Assembly: GCF_954871325.1 (NCBI RefSeq)
Contig: NC_088775.1
Span: 53,111,561 to 53,175,560 of the forward strand
Source: Gordionus sp. m RMFG-2023
Lineage: Eukaryota > Nematomorpha > Gordioida > Chordodea > Parachordodidae
Direction of reading: 5' to 3'
Length of the DNA: 64,000 nt
The stretch's first letter is position 1, and each line of letters opens with the position of its first letter. The position numbers and the translations under genes are program-made. This document shows, one piece after another, positions 22,850 to 33,692 of the stretch. The notes under the pieces are model-generated. The model had not been told where the DNA came from. It worked only from the letters and a program-made list of their open reading frames with translations, and made no database searches.

Positions 22850-24510
22850 TTATATCAAAAACTTTTTGCATGGCTCAAAACAAGTATATAATATTTTATT
22901 TCTAGATTTTTATGCTTAAAGTTAAGAAGTAATGAAATAATGAAATTAGAAATTACTTAATGAACCCAAAAGTTTTAAAACATCTTTCCAATGTCAAATT
23001 TATATAAATAAACTTTAAAAAAAGATCTAAAATAAAATTTTCAGTCGTCGAATATATTATAATGGCAGTGACACCACAAAATCTTTATAATATCAGAAAC
23101 TTTTTATTGGGTTCTAACATAAAAAATAGTTTTTTTTATCATTTTACATTTCACACATGGAGTTTAGAAAAATGGCACTATAAATTTATTTATAAACATA
23201 AAAGTTTTGAACATCTTTTCAATATTAAAAACTATTAACTAGGATAAAAACAAAGTTTTATAAAATTTTCATAATTTTTTCTTTGTGGACTAAATTATAA
23301 TAACAGTGATAATTTCTTACTAAACCCAAAAGTTTTGGAACATTTTTTGGTATTAAAATTTTAACTAGGCTTAAGACAAAATTTAAAATTTTTTTTATAA
23401 TTTTGTTCCTCGTGGTAAAATATAGTGGAAGTGCCAATTTTTTACTATATTCAAAAGTTTTAGAACATCTCTCTAATATAAATAACTTTAAACTACGCTT
23501 AAAATAAATTTTAAAAAAATTTTAACATTTATTTTTTCCTCATAGAATAAAATATAATGGAAGTGCCCATTCATTACTAGACCCAAAGGTTCTTGAACAT
23601 CTTTCTAATACATAATATTTAAAGATTTAAAACAACATCTTAAAAAAATGCATAATTTTTTCCCTCGTGGTAAAATATAGCAAAAGTGCCAATTTATTAT
23701 TAGACCCAAAAGTTTTAGAACATCTCTTTAGTATGAAAAACTTTAAACTACCCTTAAAATGAATTTTTAAAAAATTTTAACATATTTTTTCCTCTTGGAG
23801 TAAAATATAATGGCAGTGCCAATTTATTATTAGACTCAGAGGTATTGGAACATCATTTTAGTATCAAAAACGCTTAACTTAACTTAAAACAACGTTTTAA
23901 AAATTTCTTTCTTTCCTCGAGGAACACAATAAAATGGCAGTCCCAATTTATTATTAGACTTGATATTTTAGAACACGTTATTACCATAAATAAAAAACTT
24001 TTAACAAGGCTTAAAACAACATTTAAAAAAAATCATAAATTTTTTTCCTCGTGGAGTAAAATGTAATGATAGTGCCGATTTATTACTAGACCCAAAAGTT
24101 TATGGGTATCTTTTCAGTATCAAAAACTTTTAACTAGGCTTAAACAAAATTTTAAAAAATTTTCATAATTATTTTTCCTCGTGTAGTAAAATATAATGAT
24201 AGTGCCAATTTATTACTAACCCAAAAGTTTTATCTTTCTAATATCAAAAACCATAAACTAGGCCTAAATTTTTTTTTAATTTTCACATTTATTATTTCCT
24301 CGTGGAGTATAATATAATGGCAATGTCCATTTATTACTAGTCCCAAAGGTTTTAGAACATCCTTCTAGTATCTAAAACTTTTAACTAGGCTTAATATGTT
24401 TTAAAAAAATTTACAATTTATTTTTTCCTCGTGGAATAAGATATAATAACAGTGACAATTTATTACTAGAACCAAAGATTTTTGAACATCTTTCTAATAT
24501 CAAAAACATT
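22850..24510 (+). repeat. Satellite-like tandem array, unit about 128 bp, about 11-13 copies
   Basis: The same order of blocks recurs: 'ttcctcgtggagtaaaat', 'ataatggcagtgccaatt', 'tattactagacccaaaag', 'ttttagaacatctttcta', 'aaactaggcttaaaac'. Recognisable starts lie near 23045, 23280, 23405, 23528, 23661, 23789, 23912, 24045, 24176, 24297 and 24426, with degraded units before 23045. Copies differ by an estimated 15-25 percent, so it is an old array. It is non-coding and has no internal inverted symmetry. Confidence 0.9.
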
Positions 24511-24555
24511 GAACCCGGAAAACAAACTGGTTTAATTTTCAATATGAATTTTTTT

Positions 24556-24830
24556 GACCCAGTTAGCCAACCCAGCAGGCCAACCCACCAGGCCGACCCA
24601 GCAAGCCAACCTAGCAGGCCGACCCAGCAGGACGACCCAGCACGCGAAACCAGCATGCCGACCCACCAAGCCGACCAGATGGGTCGGCTCATGAGACCTT
24701 ATGGGTCGGGTCTGATCTATGGCTAAATCGGTTTGCTCGGGTTTAGGTCGTTTTTTCGGCTCAAACCTAGCTGGGTTTTCGGCCAAGCCGACCCGACCCG
24801 GCAATTTAACAACACTACCTATACCAAATC
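24556..24830. repeat. GC-rich minisatellite and hAT-type terminal region
   Basis: 24556-24675 repeats a unit of about 13-14 bp (GACCCAGCAGGCC and variants) some eight times, in strong contrast to the AT-rich surroundings. It continues into 'gggtcgggtctgatct' and 'ggccaagccgacccgaccc', ending with 'caatttaacaacacta' at about 24830. That end resembles the hAT-type TAGTGTTGTTAAA terminus of the MITEs at 42.4, 51.6 and 59.7 kb, so this is probably one end of a related element. The opposite end was not found. Open frames across it on both strands are by-products of the repeat. Confidence 0.6.
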
Positions 24831-24899
24831 AACAATTTTTGAAGAAGAGAGTTTTAACGACCAATCCAAATCATAAAACTATATGGTGGTTAGAGCTTC

Positions 24900-26050
24900 C
24901 TTTTAGATGATATGATGGAAGCTAGATAAGTAATCGAGAAAATTATCGAGAGATATTAAATTTATAAAAGATTATCTTCCATTTTAAATGATATATAAAC
25001 GACTACACAGTTGACGATTATTGTTTATCTAAAATATGCAATCATATGCTCTCAGCCGTTGTTGTAATAATCTTAAATTACATAGCAACACAAATAATAG
25101 ATATTGGTTAATTTGCAGTAATAGCTATGACACTCGCAAAGTAAACTTATATCAGAATTTATTATGTTGTATAAATTGATAAAATATAAACACTAAAAAT
25201 CTTTGGAAGAAATAATTATGCAAATATATTGAAGCCTTGAGTTATTTACACAGCAATGCCATATTAGAAATGAAACATTTTCTAACTATAAAATAAGGAC
25301 CAGAATGATATGATGAAAAAATTAAGATTTTATATATTGTCACACCACCTGTATATTATATCTTAAATAATAGTAGTTTGTAATAATATTAAAAATATAC
25401 TTGTATTAAAAATTTAACTCAAAACTGTTTTTCGAAAAAAGAAAAAAATAGCTTTCCTAAAAACACGTAAAAAAGAGAAGAAAAGATATCAAATTTTTTA
25501 CATCTATTGCAGGATGAATAATAAAATGTTTAATTTTTAAAATTATTATATAACTAAATAGATGGCGTTAAATACCTGAATGCAAATTGTTACTATATTT
25601 ATTATCAAAAACCATTTATTAGTAAAATTCATTATAACTAGTAGAAAGCCCGTCAAAAATGACGGGAAATGAGATTTTTATTCATTTTTTACGATAGATG
25701 TCATGCCAGGTTCAAGCTCACAATATTAGGAAGCATCCAAGATCTTATAATTATAAAAATGTTTATCAAGCCCAGCTCAACCCTTAATAATTTGTAAAAT
25801 ATTCTCAAGTCAGGTGCAAGCTAATATTAATTTTGAGGTTCCAAGCCCACCTACCCATTATAATTTTGAAAATTTTTTCCCGCCTCGGAGATAGTTAAAT
25901 TTTTAATATCATCACATGAATGGGAAATATCTGATTTACCAATTAGTCTAATATGGGAAAAAAACATGTAAATTCCATATTGAGGGAAACTGGGAAGGCC
26001 TGGGCAACCACTTATTAGAGAATCATGACAAATAAAATAAAAATAACCGA
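24900..26050. other. AT-rich stretch, no gene seen
   Basis: A short perfect hairpin CCCGTCAAAAATGACGGG sits at about 25650. Its role is unknown; such hairpins occur near ends of some mobile elements. Nothing else can be supported. Confidence 0.4.
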
Positions 26051-26054
26051 CTCT

Positions 26055-26650
26055 TATACTTCTTTGTAATATGATCAATTAAAATTATATCTAAAAAAAT
26101 ATGTTGTTTATTATATGGGGTTATTGTTGTTTTTCAGATAAATTTAATGTATGTATTGCATTTCTGAAATTATTTATCAAAGAATTTGATAAGGGATATA
26201 TATTTTTTTATGTTAAGTAAAAAAAAATGCTGTCTATTTAAATTACAAAAATACCATTAAACACTAATGAAACTTATATGTAAATTATTTATATATTTTT
26301 TAATATATTTTTTTTTATTGACATATAAATTTAGGATAATTTTTTTAAAAAATAATGAGGATTATTTATTATGTATTTGATAAAATTAAGAGCAAATCCT
26401 TGTTGACATTTTAATTTTTGATGGAAAAAGCGACAAAATAAATCTGGGCGGTCATCTGGAGAGGAAATATTTAATATATAATTTTATATCATTTAGGGTT
26501 GTAGATGAAAGTGATGACGGGTTAACAAAGCAGTGTACAAAACACATTACGTCCTGATCAAGATGATATGCCTATGCCTTGGGATACTGGTAAAAGAAGA
26601 ACGCAAAATGATATTTCTGTCAATGTCAGCATTGGTATCCCCCTCTAAAA
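26055..26650. repeat. Dispersed repeat family R1, copy 2
   Basis: Second copy of the sequence at 4360-4960, in the same orientation: shared 'atgatcaattaaaattat', 'ttattgttgtttttcaga', 'atgccttgggatactggta' (variant). It runs into a local tandem duplication at 26603. Confidence 0.6.
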
Positions 26651-26967
26651 TAGAAAATGAACGACAATGTTAACTCAACCATAAAACGGTTATAAGTATT
26701 GTTATAAAGGCCACGACAGAACTACTGCATATTTTTCCATTAATAAAGTTGATGAAATTGGCTGTACTGTACATTCAAGTTTGAACACGCAAAACGATAT
26801 TTCTGTCAATGTCAGCATTGGTATCCCCTAAAATAGAATCATGAACGACAATGTTAACTCAACCATAAAACGGTCATAAGTATTGTTATAAAGGCCACGA
26901 CAGAACTACTGCATATTTTTAATAAAGTTGATGAAATTGGCTGTACTGTACATTCAAGTTTGAACAT
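26603..26967. repeat. Tandem duplication, about 186-bp unit, 2 copies
   Basis: The block starting 'gcaaaatgatatttctgt' at about 26603 and ending 'acattcaagtttgaac' recurs almost identically from about 26789 to 26967. It includes 'aaaggccacgacagaact' in both. A few small indels separate the copies, so it is recent relative to the family R1 copy it extends. Confidence 0.85.
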
Positions 26968-26999
26968 TCCTCTAAATATTCATGAAAGTTTCTCAGAGA

Positions 27000-28255
27000 A
27001 TCGGATAAAGTAATATTTATATTAACTCCTAGTGAAGTGAATGATAGTACATAATTAAATGTTTATATTTGTTAAAAAATAGACGGAGGTAGCATAGGGA
27101 TTGTGGTAGTGGTGATAGAAATATCATTTGGAGAACTAGGCGAAAATAAAATAAATATAGATATAAAACATAAGATAAAAAAAACAAAATAACCCTCCAG
27201 ATGAGTACATTTCATGCGTAGTTCTTTATACTCTAGAACGGGTAAGGCGTTTGTTTATTCGTCATTATTTTGCTTATCTTTAATAATAGATTCATCATGT
27301 TTTGTAGCAATGTGAGGGATTAGGGTTAGTCTAGACAAATAAAGAAATCAGGCAAAAATATAAATAAACTATTGTTTAAATTAAACAAACATTAAAATAA
27401 TGTAAAACCGGTAGATGGGTCAATATTAGATGCATATTTCTAGTAGTTGGAGGGCTATCATCAAAAAAAATTTTTGGGGGACTTATCAAGCATATTTTGA
27501 TATTATAAAAGTTAAAAAATAACATGATGAATGCAATGTTATTAAGATTAAGGTTAATTAATTGTAAGGTAATTAAAAAATAAGATTAAAAAAGGAGGGG
27601 GGGGGGAAAGAAGGTATAAATAATTATAATATAAAAATAATAAAAATTAAATTAAAGGAATTGATAAGGTTTTGAGAAATAGTTAATAGATAATAGAGAT
27701 GGAAAGAAAAGAATGAGATAATAAAATTTAGTGATAAATAAATTCATTAAGGGAGGGGAAAAAAAATAAAGAAAGAGTTTTTTATAAGGATTGGAGATTA
27801 TAAATAAGTTAGGATAAGAATATTTAAATATTTGAATATACTTTATTATCTTCTTAATTATTGGTTATGAAAGAAAAATATGAGTATAAAAAGTTGTAAT
27901 GTAAGTACTGACAAAAATTGTGAGTATGTTCATTATAAATATACAAGTTGAGTATCTTGTAGAGATTTCATTAATCTGTAATTGATAATATGAGATGAAA
28001 ATTGATAAGGTAATCTAAAAAATAAAGAAAGGATTAAGTGAAATATTAGCCTGAATCTTTTTATTCACATCATTTATTTCATTCATATTTAGAAAGTTGA
28101 GAGAATATTGTTTATATCAATTCCAAGACGATTTTTCAAATCTCTCAATCCATGTTAGGTATGTGTATACCATCAATTCTCTAAATTCCATTCAACTGTT
28201 TGTATAAAATAAATAAATAAAATCAACAAATAAAAAAAATAAAAAAAAATAAGTA
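27000..28255. other. AT-rich stretch, no gene seen
   Basis: A short G run at about 27595-27608 and long A/T-rich blocks. No frame or repeat that I can support. Confidence 0.45.
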
Positions 28256-28327
28256 CCGATGACATGACGTAGCGATGACCTGACGTAGCGATGACATGAC
28301 GTCACGATGACGTAGTGAGGACATCGG
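28256..28327. repeat. CRE-containing repeat module, copy 2
   Basis: As at 7701-7756 but with one additional 16-bp unit (GATGACCTGACGTAGC). It keeps TGACGTCA, the CCGATG start and the CATCGG end, and is followed by the same 'aaaattataata' context. 28328-28890 is AT-rich with nothing supported. Confidence 0.7.
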
Positions 28328-28889
28328 AAAATTATAATATAGATATTAACTGTAATATATTATATAACTGTCAAATACGTTTATAAAAGTGGCATTTTAT
28401 CTAATATTTTATAACCAACTGTGTATAATAGAGGATTATAAACTATATCTCTATTTATTTACTTTTTATAAAGAAATCTCTTATACTAATTTGGACCTTG
28501 AAATTATTTTTAGGAATAGGTACGATAATTAAATTTAAAAATATATATACAGTTGATTAGTCATTTTATACTCGGCTAATTACAATATTAAATTTTTTAA
28601 TTTTCAAATAATATGATTATATTTATTTAATTAGGGTTATATAATAATTTAAATAATAAAAGTCAATTAAACTTATGTTAAAGCTAAATTAATACTTAGT
28701 GAGTTATTGATATTATATTTTAATACTTGATTGCAAGCTGACATAGTAAAAATATAATTTATATGTATTAATCTAATCTAATAATTAAAATAGTATTCAT
28801 TTAATAAAAATTTAAATAGTCTTATTAATTTCTAAATAATAAAATTAAATCTATATATTACATAATGGAATTATAAAAGATATCATTCA

Positions 28890-29026
28890 GGGGGCTATCA
28901 AAAAAATTTATTTTTAGTTTAAGGGGATATTAAGGAGTCAGTAAAAAAAACTTTTTTGCTTCAAGGGGCTATTCAAATTTTTCAGGGGGTTCGAGCCCCT
29001 GCGCTCCCCTCCCAGCGACGCCACTG
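28890..29026. mobile_element. hAT-like terminal region (one end only)
   Basis: Ends in 'cccagcgacgccactg', whose complement CAGTGGCGTCGCTGGG is a typical hAT terminus and resembles the right ends of the H1 elements (CAGTGGCGT). Before it lie a palindrome around GGGTTCGAGCCCC and repeated 'aaggggctat' blocks. A related 'ggagggctatcatcaaaa' lies at about 27450, but no opposite terminus or target duplication was found. Confidence 0.5.
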
Positions 29027-29039
29027 CTTTTTCTTAAAT

Positions 29040-29760
29040 TATTACTGCTAAATGAAACGAAATAAAAAATCTCGCTTTAGTTATTTTATATATCAACTAA
29101 CTAATATCTTTGACATATTTATTCCAAATCTATAAGTAAATATATTATAGATATTTATTCACTTCAGTGAAGGATCTAAAAATATAAGATAGAGCTAATA
29201 TTGAAATGTAAATCTATCAAAGAATTTTATAGTTTTTCGAAATATATTTATGTGAGTATATTTATAAACGAAATAAATTTTCGCATTTTTCTTATTTTTC
29301 AATGTGTGGCAATATAGGGGAGATTAAATACTATTAGCCCTCATATTTATATTTATTCTAAACAATAACATGCCAAACACTATAATGTATCTAAGATATT
29401 TGCGAAAAGTGAAGGCCTTAGCGTAATTTTTTAATTTAATTTTATTGAATAATATTAGGCTACCTCTTCAAAGGCCTTTGGCTAGTTTATAATTTAAATT
29501 TTCCTTGGGTTTATACTACTTTTTTTAAAATTTCTCACAAATTTTACATGGTCATGACATCATATACACATTTTTAGTTTTTGATAGAGATAAATTCTTT
29601 ATCATTTATAAATAATATTTGCTAAACCAGGCACATTTGGTAAGAGGGGTGGGTATTTTTACTCCCCCCCCCCCCCTTATTTATACATTAGTAGATAAAT
29701 TATTAATTCCTTTTACATCTAAATTTTATGTTAAAATACATTTTTACGCCATATTATTAA
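29040..29760 (+). repeat. Dispersed repeat family R2, copy 1
   Basis: About 720 bp matching the reverse complement of about 45370-46330. Shared blocks include 'caactaactaatatcttt', 'tcaatattagct' (complement), 'tgccaaacactataatgt' and 'cctttggc'. Strongly diverged. A poly-C run at about 29661-29677 follows 'gtgggtatttttact'. Origin unknown. Confidence 0.55.
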
Positions 29761-29884
29761 TAGAAATCTGGTAACAAGCCTTCCCTATAAGATCTTTAGG
29801 ATTTTATCTCTTGAAAATAAAAATAACAAGATTTACAAATCACTTTTTTTTATTTTCAATATAATTCAACACTAATAAAATAAT

Positions 29885-30330
29885 CATTCATTTTAACACA
29901 TATTATTTGTAGTATGGCAATGAGAGTTGCAACATTAGATGCCTTGTATTTGCATCTATTCGTCGTGCAATTTTGTTAGCAATGACAGAGTTTAAATCAT
30001 TGCCCAGATCCTATTGAAGACATGTCAACCATTGTTCAAAAGGATAATGACATGGTGGCACATCTCTAACGTTAATAAAATTATTTATTACTAAGTCAAA
30101 CTGTAACCTAGCATAATAACAAGATAAATAACGACGACTAGTTTCCAATTTATAAAATCCTTGGGTAAATTTATCCGTAATTACTGCCAGCAACATTTTG
30201 TGATCCAGTCTCTCTTGATCGACTGGTGGATAATATTGAATTACCTAATTCTCCAGGTTTTAGTTTTTTATCGCTAGCCCTTTTCATTTTTTTAGCTTGT
30301 ACAATTAGACCATCTTTCGAAAGTTGCCCA
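29885..30330 (-). pseudogene. C-terminal part of a KRBA2-like integrase-derived protein (broken)
   Basis: The minus strand reads GELGNSI ... PVDQERLDHKMLLAVITDKF, then GFYKLETSRRYLSCYYARLQ-F and FINVRDVPP. This matches, from memory of the family, the region after the integrase core of KRAB-A-domain-2-like proteins: IPxPDVDRGR ... RNxLAVxxE, then YKLGTxxGxLxxLYxRNQF, then a Cys-rich end. A decayed Cys-rich end follows at 29885-30010 (C-H-C, QNCTTNRCK, then decayed). There is a stop between the two parts. No integrase core is attached. An intact version of the Cys-rich end lies on the opposite strand at 30663. Confidence 0.6.
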
Positions 30331-30662
30331 ATTTTGATGATCGCATTAATATGTTCATGAATAGTATCGTCTTAGGTAGCTATTAAAATATTTGAATATT
30401 TTTACAAGATAAAAACATCACTTTATACTGGCTATTGGATATTGACGGTATGTAGAAAAATATATAAAATTTCATGAATATTTTCCTTTAGGTTATCCAA
30501 TCGGCCAAAGTTCGACTTCCGTCAATTAAGTTATCATCCTTTCTAAATTGATAAATTATATCTTATTTATATAAAAAATGTAAATGCATCGGGGGATTAT
30601 TATAAATTAATTTTATAAAAATATTTTTATGATAAAATGTTTATAATATTTTTAATTTTTAG

Positions 30663-30823
30663 GGGCCATCGATGAAGTAGACTTAGAATCAGGGTCAGAA
30701 ATAATATATGTAAACTGTCCGTGCAAACAGAATTGCACGATGAAAAGATGTAAATGCAAGGCATCAAATGTGTCTTGCAATTCTCATTGCCATACTACAA
30801 TTAATATGTGCCGAAATATATGA
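30663..30823 (+). pseudogene. Cys-rich terminal exon of a KRBA2-like integrase-derived gene
   Basis: An open segment directly after an acceptor-like TTTTTAATTTTTAG, ending in a stop: acidic AIDEVDLESGSEIIYVN, then CPCKQNCTMKRCKCKA, then CNSHCHTTINMCRN. The spacing C-x-C-x3-C-x4-C-x-C ... C-x3-C-H-x5-C fits the C-terminal zinc-binding region of KRBA2-like proteins. It has no break. No upstream exons were found on this strand, so it is an orphan exon. It is inverted relative to the related decayed copy at 29885-30010. Confidence 0.6.
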
Positions 30824-30944
30824 TTATTTTATATTTTTTTAAATAATTTATTTAATAACAATTTTAGTATAAAGTCAAAAATGATTATAATTTTCACAAT
30901 TGGAAAAAAATATAATATTAGTAAATCACAGTAATATAAAGTCA

Positions 30945-33684
30945 TTAATCTTTGCTGCCTTTTATCGATAGAAATCCAAGTTCCTTTTTAGCATCAACGT
31001 TATAATTGAGAGCAAAATAGCCTAGGTCCATCCTATGCACAGGATGGTCAATCAGGGGGTTTCGGTCATCGAGAGTATAAAGCGGAGATGATTGCACTTT
31101 GATATGTTTAAGGCTAACCATTGACATAGATCGAATCCCTCGTTGGGATCTTCGATCTTAGCAGAGATCAAGTTTCTCAGCTCTTTAAGGAAGGCCAGGG
31201 CATGAGAACCGAACGATGTTAGAGTAGTGGCAATTAGTGGTAAGAATATAAAGTCAGATAGTGATGGTGAATACTTAGCGAGTTTAGTCTCGGCGTTCAG
31301 TAGAGCATCAATATTTATATTGGAAGGGGCAAGAGGAGCGATGCATGAGAAATATAAGGTTAGTAATTTCCCCCTCTTCCAAGAGATCATGGTAGAACCA
31401 TCAGGCCGCTTACCATCAGAATTGTAAAGGCCAGTAGGCTCGAGGGTTGACGGGATGCCAGCAGATTTCAAGGCTCTGGCAATAGTATCATTGCATTTTG
31501 AATGCCTAATGAATCTGTCTCTACAGCGCCTACAGTGCAAAGAGTAACCGCCTTTAGAGTTGACCGATGTTTGACAGAAAATACAGTGATAGGGTATCAC
31601 CATATCACAATTAAGTCTAAGACCGATGGCCTGACGTAGCTCATCATTGCTTAGAAGCTGGTCAAGGTTTCGTGATGGGTAAGCCTCGAGAAATTCGTAC
31701 CTGCTGTCTGCGGAAATGGAAAAGAGTAGAGAATGGTCCTCGGATTGACTCCTCGATTTAAAGTATGCAACGGAGTTGCCAACTAGAGGCGTATCACAGT
31801 TCTTCTGTAGTAACGATGAGGGAGGATCTACTAATGAGAGAGTTCTATAGAATAATTTCCTGTAGAACAAGGGGTCAGGATGTTTTGTGAGTGTGTGTAT
31901 GATGGGCCGCATGACAGGCGAGAGGATATGAACGCATTAACGGAGTAGGTTTATGCTAATGCCACCAAATTTGATTGGTAAGGTCGCTTGTAACCAAGAT
32001 AGATTTCCAAATTTAAGATTGAGTATATCTTCTGTGATGCGTTTAATCTCGAGCTCATGCGTAGCGTGGTTGACATCATATTAATAGATTCGCGTCGATC
32101 GGAGTGTATATAAAATTCTCGAAATTAGAAGGTAGTTCTTCAATAAGAAGAAAGCTTGGTGGGCTGGGAGGCGGGATAGTGAATCGCGCATGAGGGATAT
32201 CTCTTGTGAAGTATTGACAAGAAACTTGATAAAGGACTCGTCTTTACCTATTGGAGTTCCAAGATGTGTCAGAGTTCAATAGTGTATGATTGAACATAAG
32301 ATCGTGATTAAGGTCGATGATCCCAAGGAGGCAATATTCGTCTTGTTTGGATTAATTCGCAGTTCCAAACTGCTCTCGCTGCATTTTATTATCTTGATTG
32401 CTTTCATCACTTCATCCGGTGGGCCGCCTAATATATTATCTTCGATATGCCAATTATGAAGATTAAGCTTGCATTGGTCATTTATGCCTCGTATCAGACT
32501 ATTAATGCCCAAACAGAACAAATCTATCTCCATATTGGAGGTGCGAGGGACTAGCATAACAATCGAAGATAAATGGTGAGTCTGGGTATAGGGTTAGGAT
32601 AGGTTTTAGAAACGCTCTACGCCTTAGAGACTTAAAGGCGTTCAAAAAGTCTATTTTAACTAGGAAATCGTAGCTGGGGTCTGTATATAAATACATCAAT
32701 ATTAACATCGAAATAATTTTCTTATATTCTCTTTAGTATCTCTCCTTTCAAAATTTAACCTATACTTCTTTAAAAATTTATCCCAAATTTTATGCGAATT
32801 TCAAACACCTCTTTTGTATCTCTCCTTTTAAAATTCATCTCAATACAATAAACTTTTGCGCAAATTTCAAATACCGCTTTTGTATCTCCCCTATAAAAAT
32901 TCACTCGTATACATATTTGTTACAAAGTGGGAAAGTTGCAATAAATCGAATGTATGAAAAGTGAGAAAATTGCAATAAAAATCGAATGTATTATAATGTT
33001 CTGCAATTCAACTTTATTCAAAATAAATTTTATTTAAGTAAATTTCATATATCAGTTTTTCATTTCCAATTCATATATATGGGTCATGTGAAGGGCACCT
33101 CACATCTATCTTTTACGTTGACCCCTAATTGATTTGGGCACAGGTGATTGGATATTGTGAGCAATATTCTGCTTACTACTAGCTTGGCGATTTATCGGCG
33201 CCAAGTGGTTCCAATAGTGGGATTAAGGCGATGAGTTTAGCTTCGTATAGGAGTGGAACAATGCGGATGGTAATGAGTTGAGTAATTTTTCCAAAAACGT
33301 CACATTGTTGTGTGATATAAGGTGCGGTTATCCTGTAGGAATATTGGGCCAAACCCATCAAATCCAGATGAGGAATCGTGTTTGAAGGAGAGAATAGATT
33401 TTCTAACGTCGAATGTGGTATAAGTGGCTGCAATCAGAGGAGCTCCATGATAAAACGGTGTTTCTTCCTTAAAATCGCGTGAGTGGTGTTTTATGAGAAG
33501 AGCTTAATAAGTTTCTTGACAGCTTATTGTCAGTGGTTTCCAGGCATATGGGGGATTTAACATTCAGGTTATCTAGTTTTTTAGATATTAGCCTAGTCTA
33601 GGTGAGCAGGTCATTTTTGTGATTTTTATTTTTATCTGTGTCATCACCATTAAAGGATGTGGAAATATGATTAATGGGTAAGGG
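30945..33684 (-). mobile_element. LINE with restriction-endonuclease-like C-terminus (LINE-A), 3' two-thirds, decayed
   Basis: Minus strand, 5' to 3' from high to low. RT start is at 33180-33433 (DVFGKITQLI ... LLYEAKLIALI). RT core is at 32500-32708 (FLVKIDFLNAFKSLRR) and 32276-32557 (LFCLGINSLI, then WHIEDNILGG where relatives have a YLDDG-type box). The C-terminal domain is at 31052-31912: zinc-finger-like CIFCQ ... HCRRCRDRFIRH, then LEPTGLYNSDGKRPDGST, the start of a PD-(D/E)XK nuclease. The second catalytic Asp expected in a VWD-type motif is replaced (LLTLYFSC). Frames change several times and the RT active site is degenerate, so it is dead. N-terminal parts continue at 35374-35646 and 44307-44540, separated by later insertions. 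Confidence 0.75.
32725..33120. repeat. AT-rich insertion with short tandem units inside LINE-A
   Basis: Interrupts the RT region of LINE-A. The block 'tttgtatctctccttt' recurs at about 32731, 32814 and 32879 with 'gcgaatttcaaa' between. No coding content and no clear ends. Confidence 0.5.
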
Positions 33685-33692
33685 GTAGATAG

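Noticed and set aside
24411-24910. Overlapping open frames on both strands rich in Trp/Gly/Leu or Gln/Pro/Ser
   Set aside because: They are read-throughs of a GC-rich 13-14-bp minisatellite and change character with frame.
28975-29010. B-box-like GGTTCGAGCCC, possible tRNA or SINE
   Set aside because: No A box at the right distance. The motif is part of a palindrome inside a hAT-type terminus.
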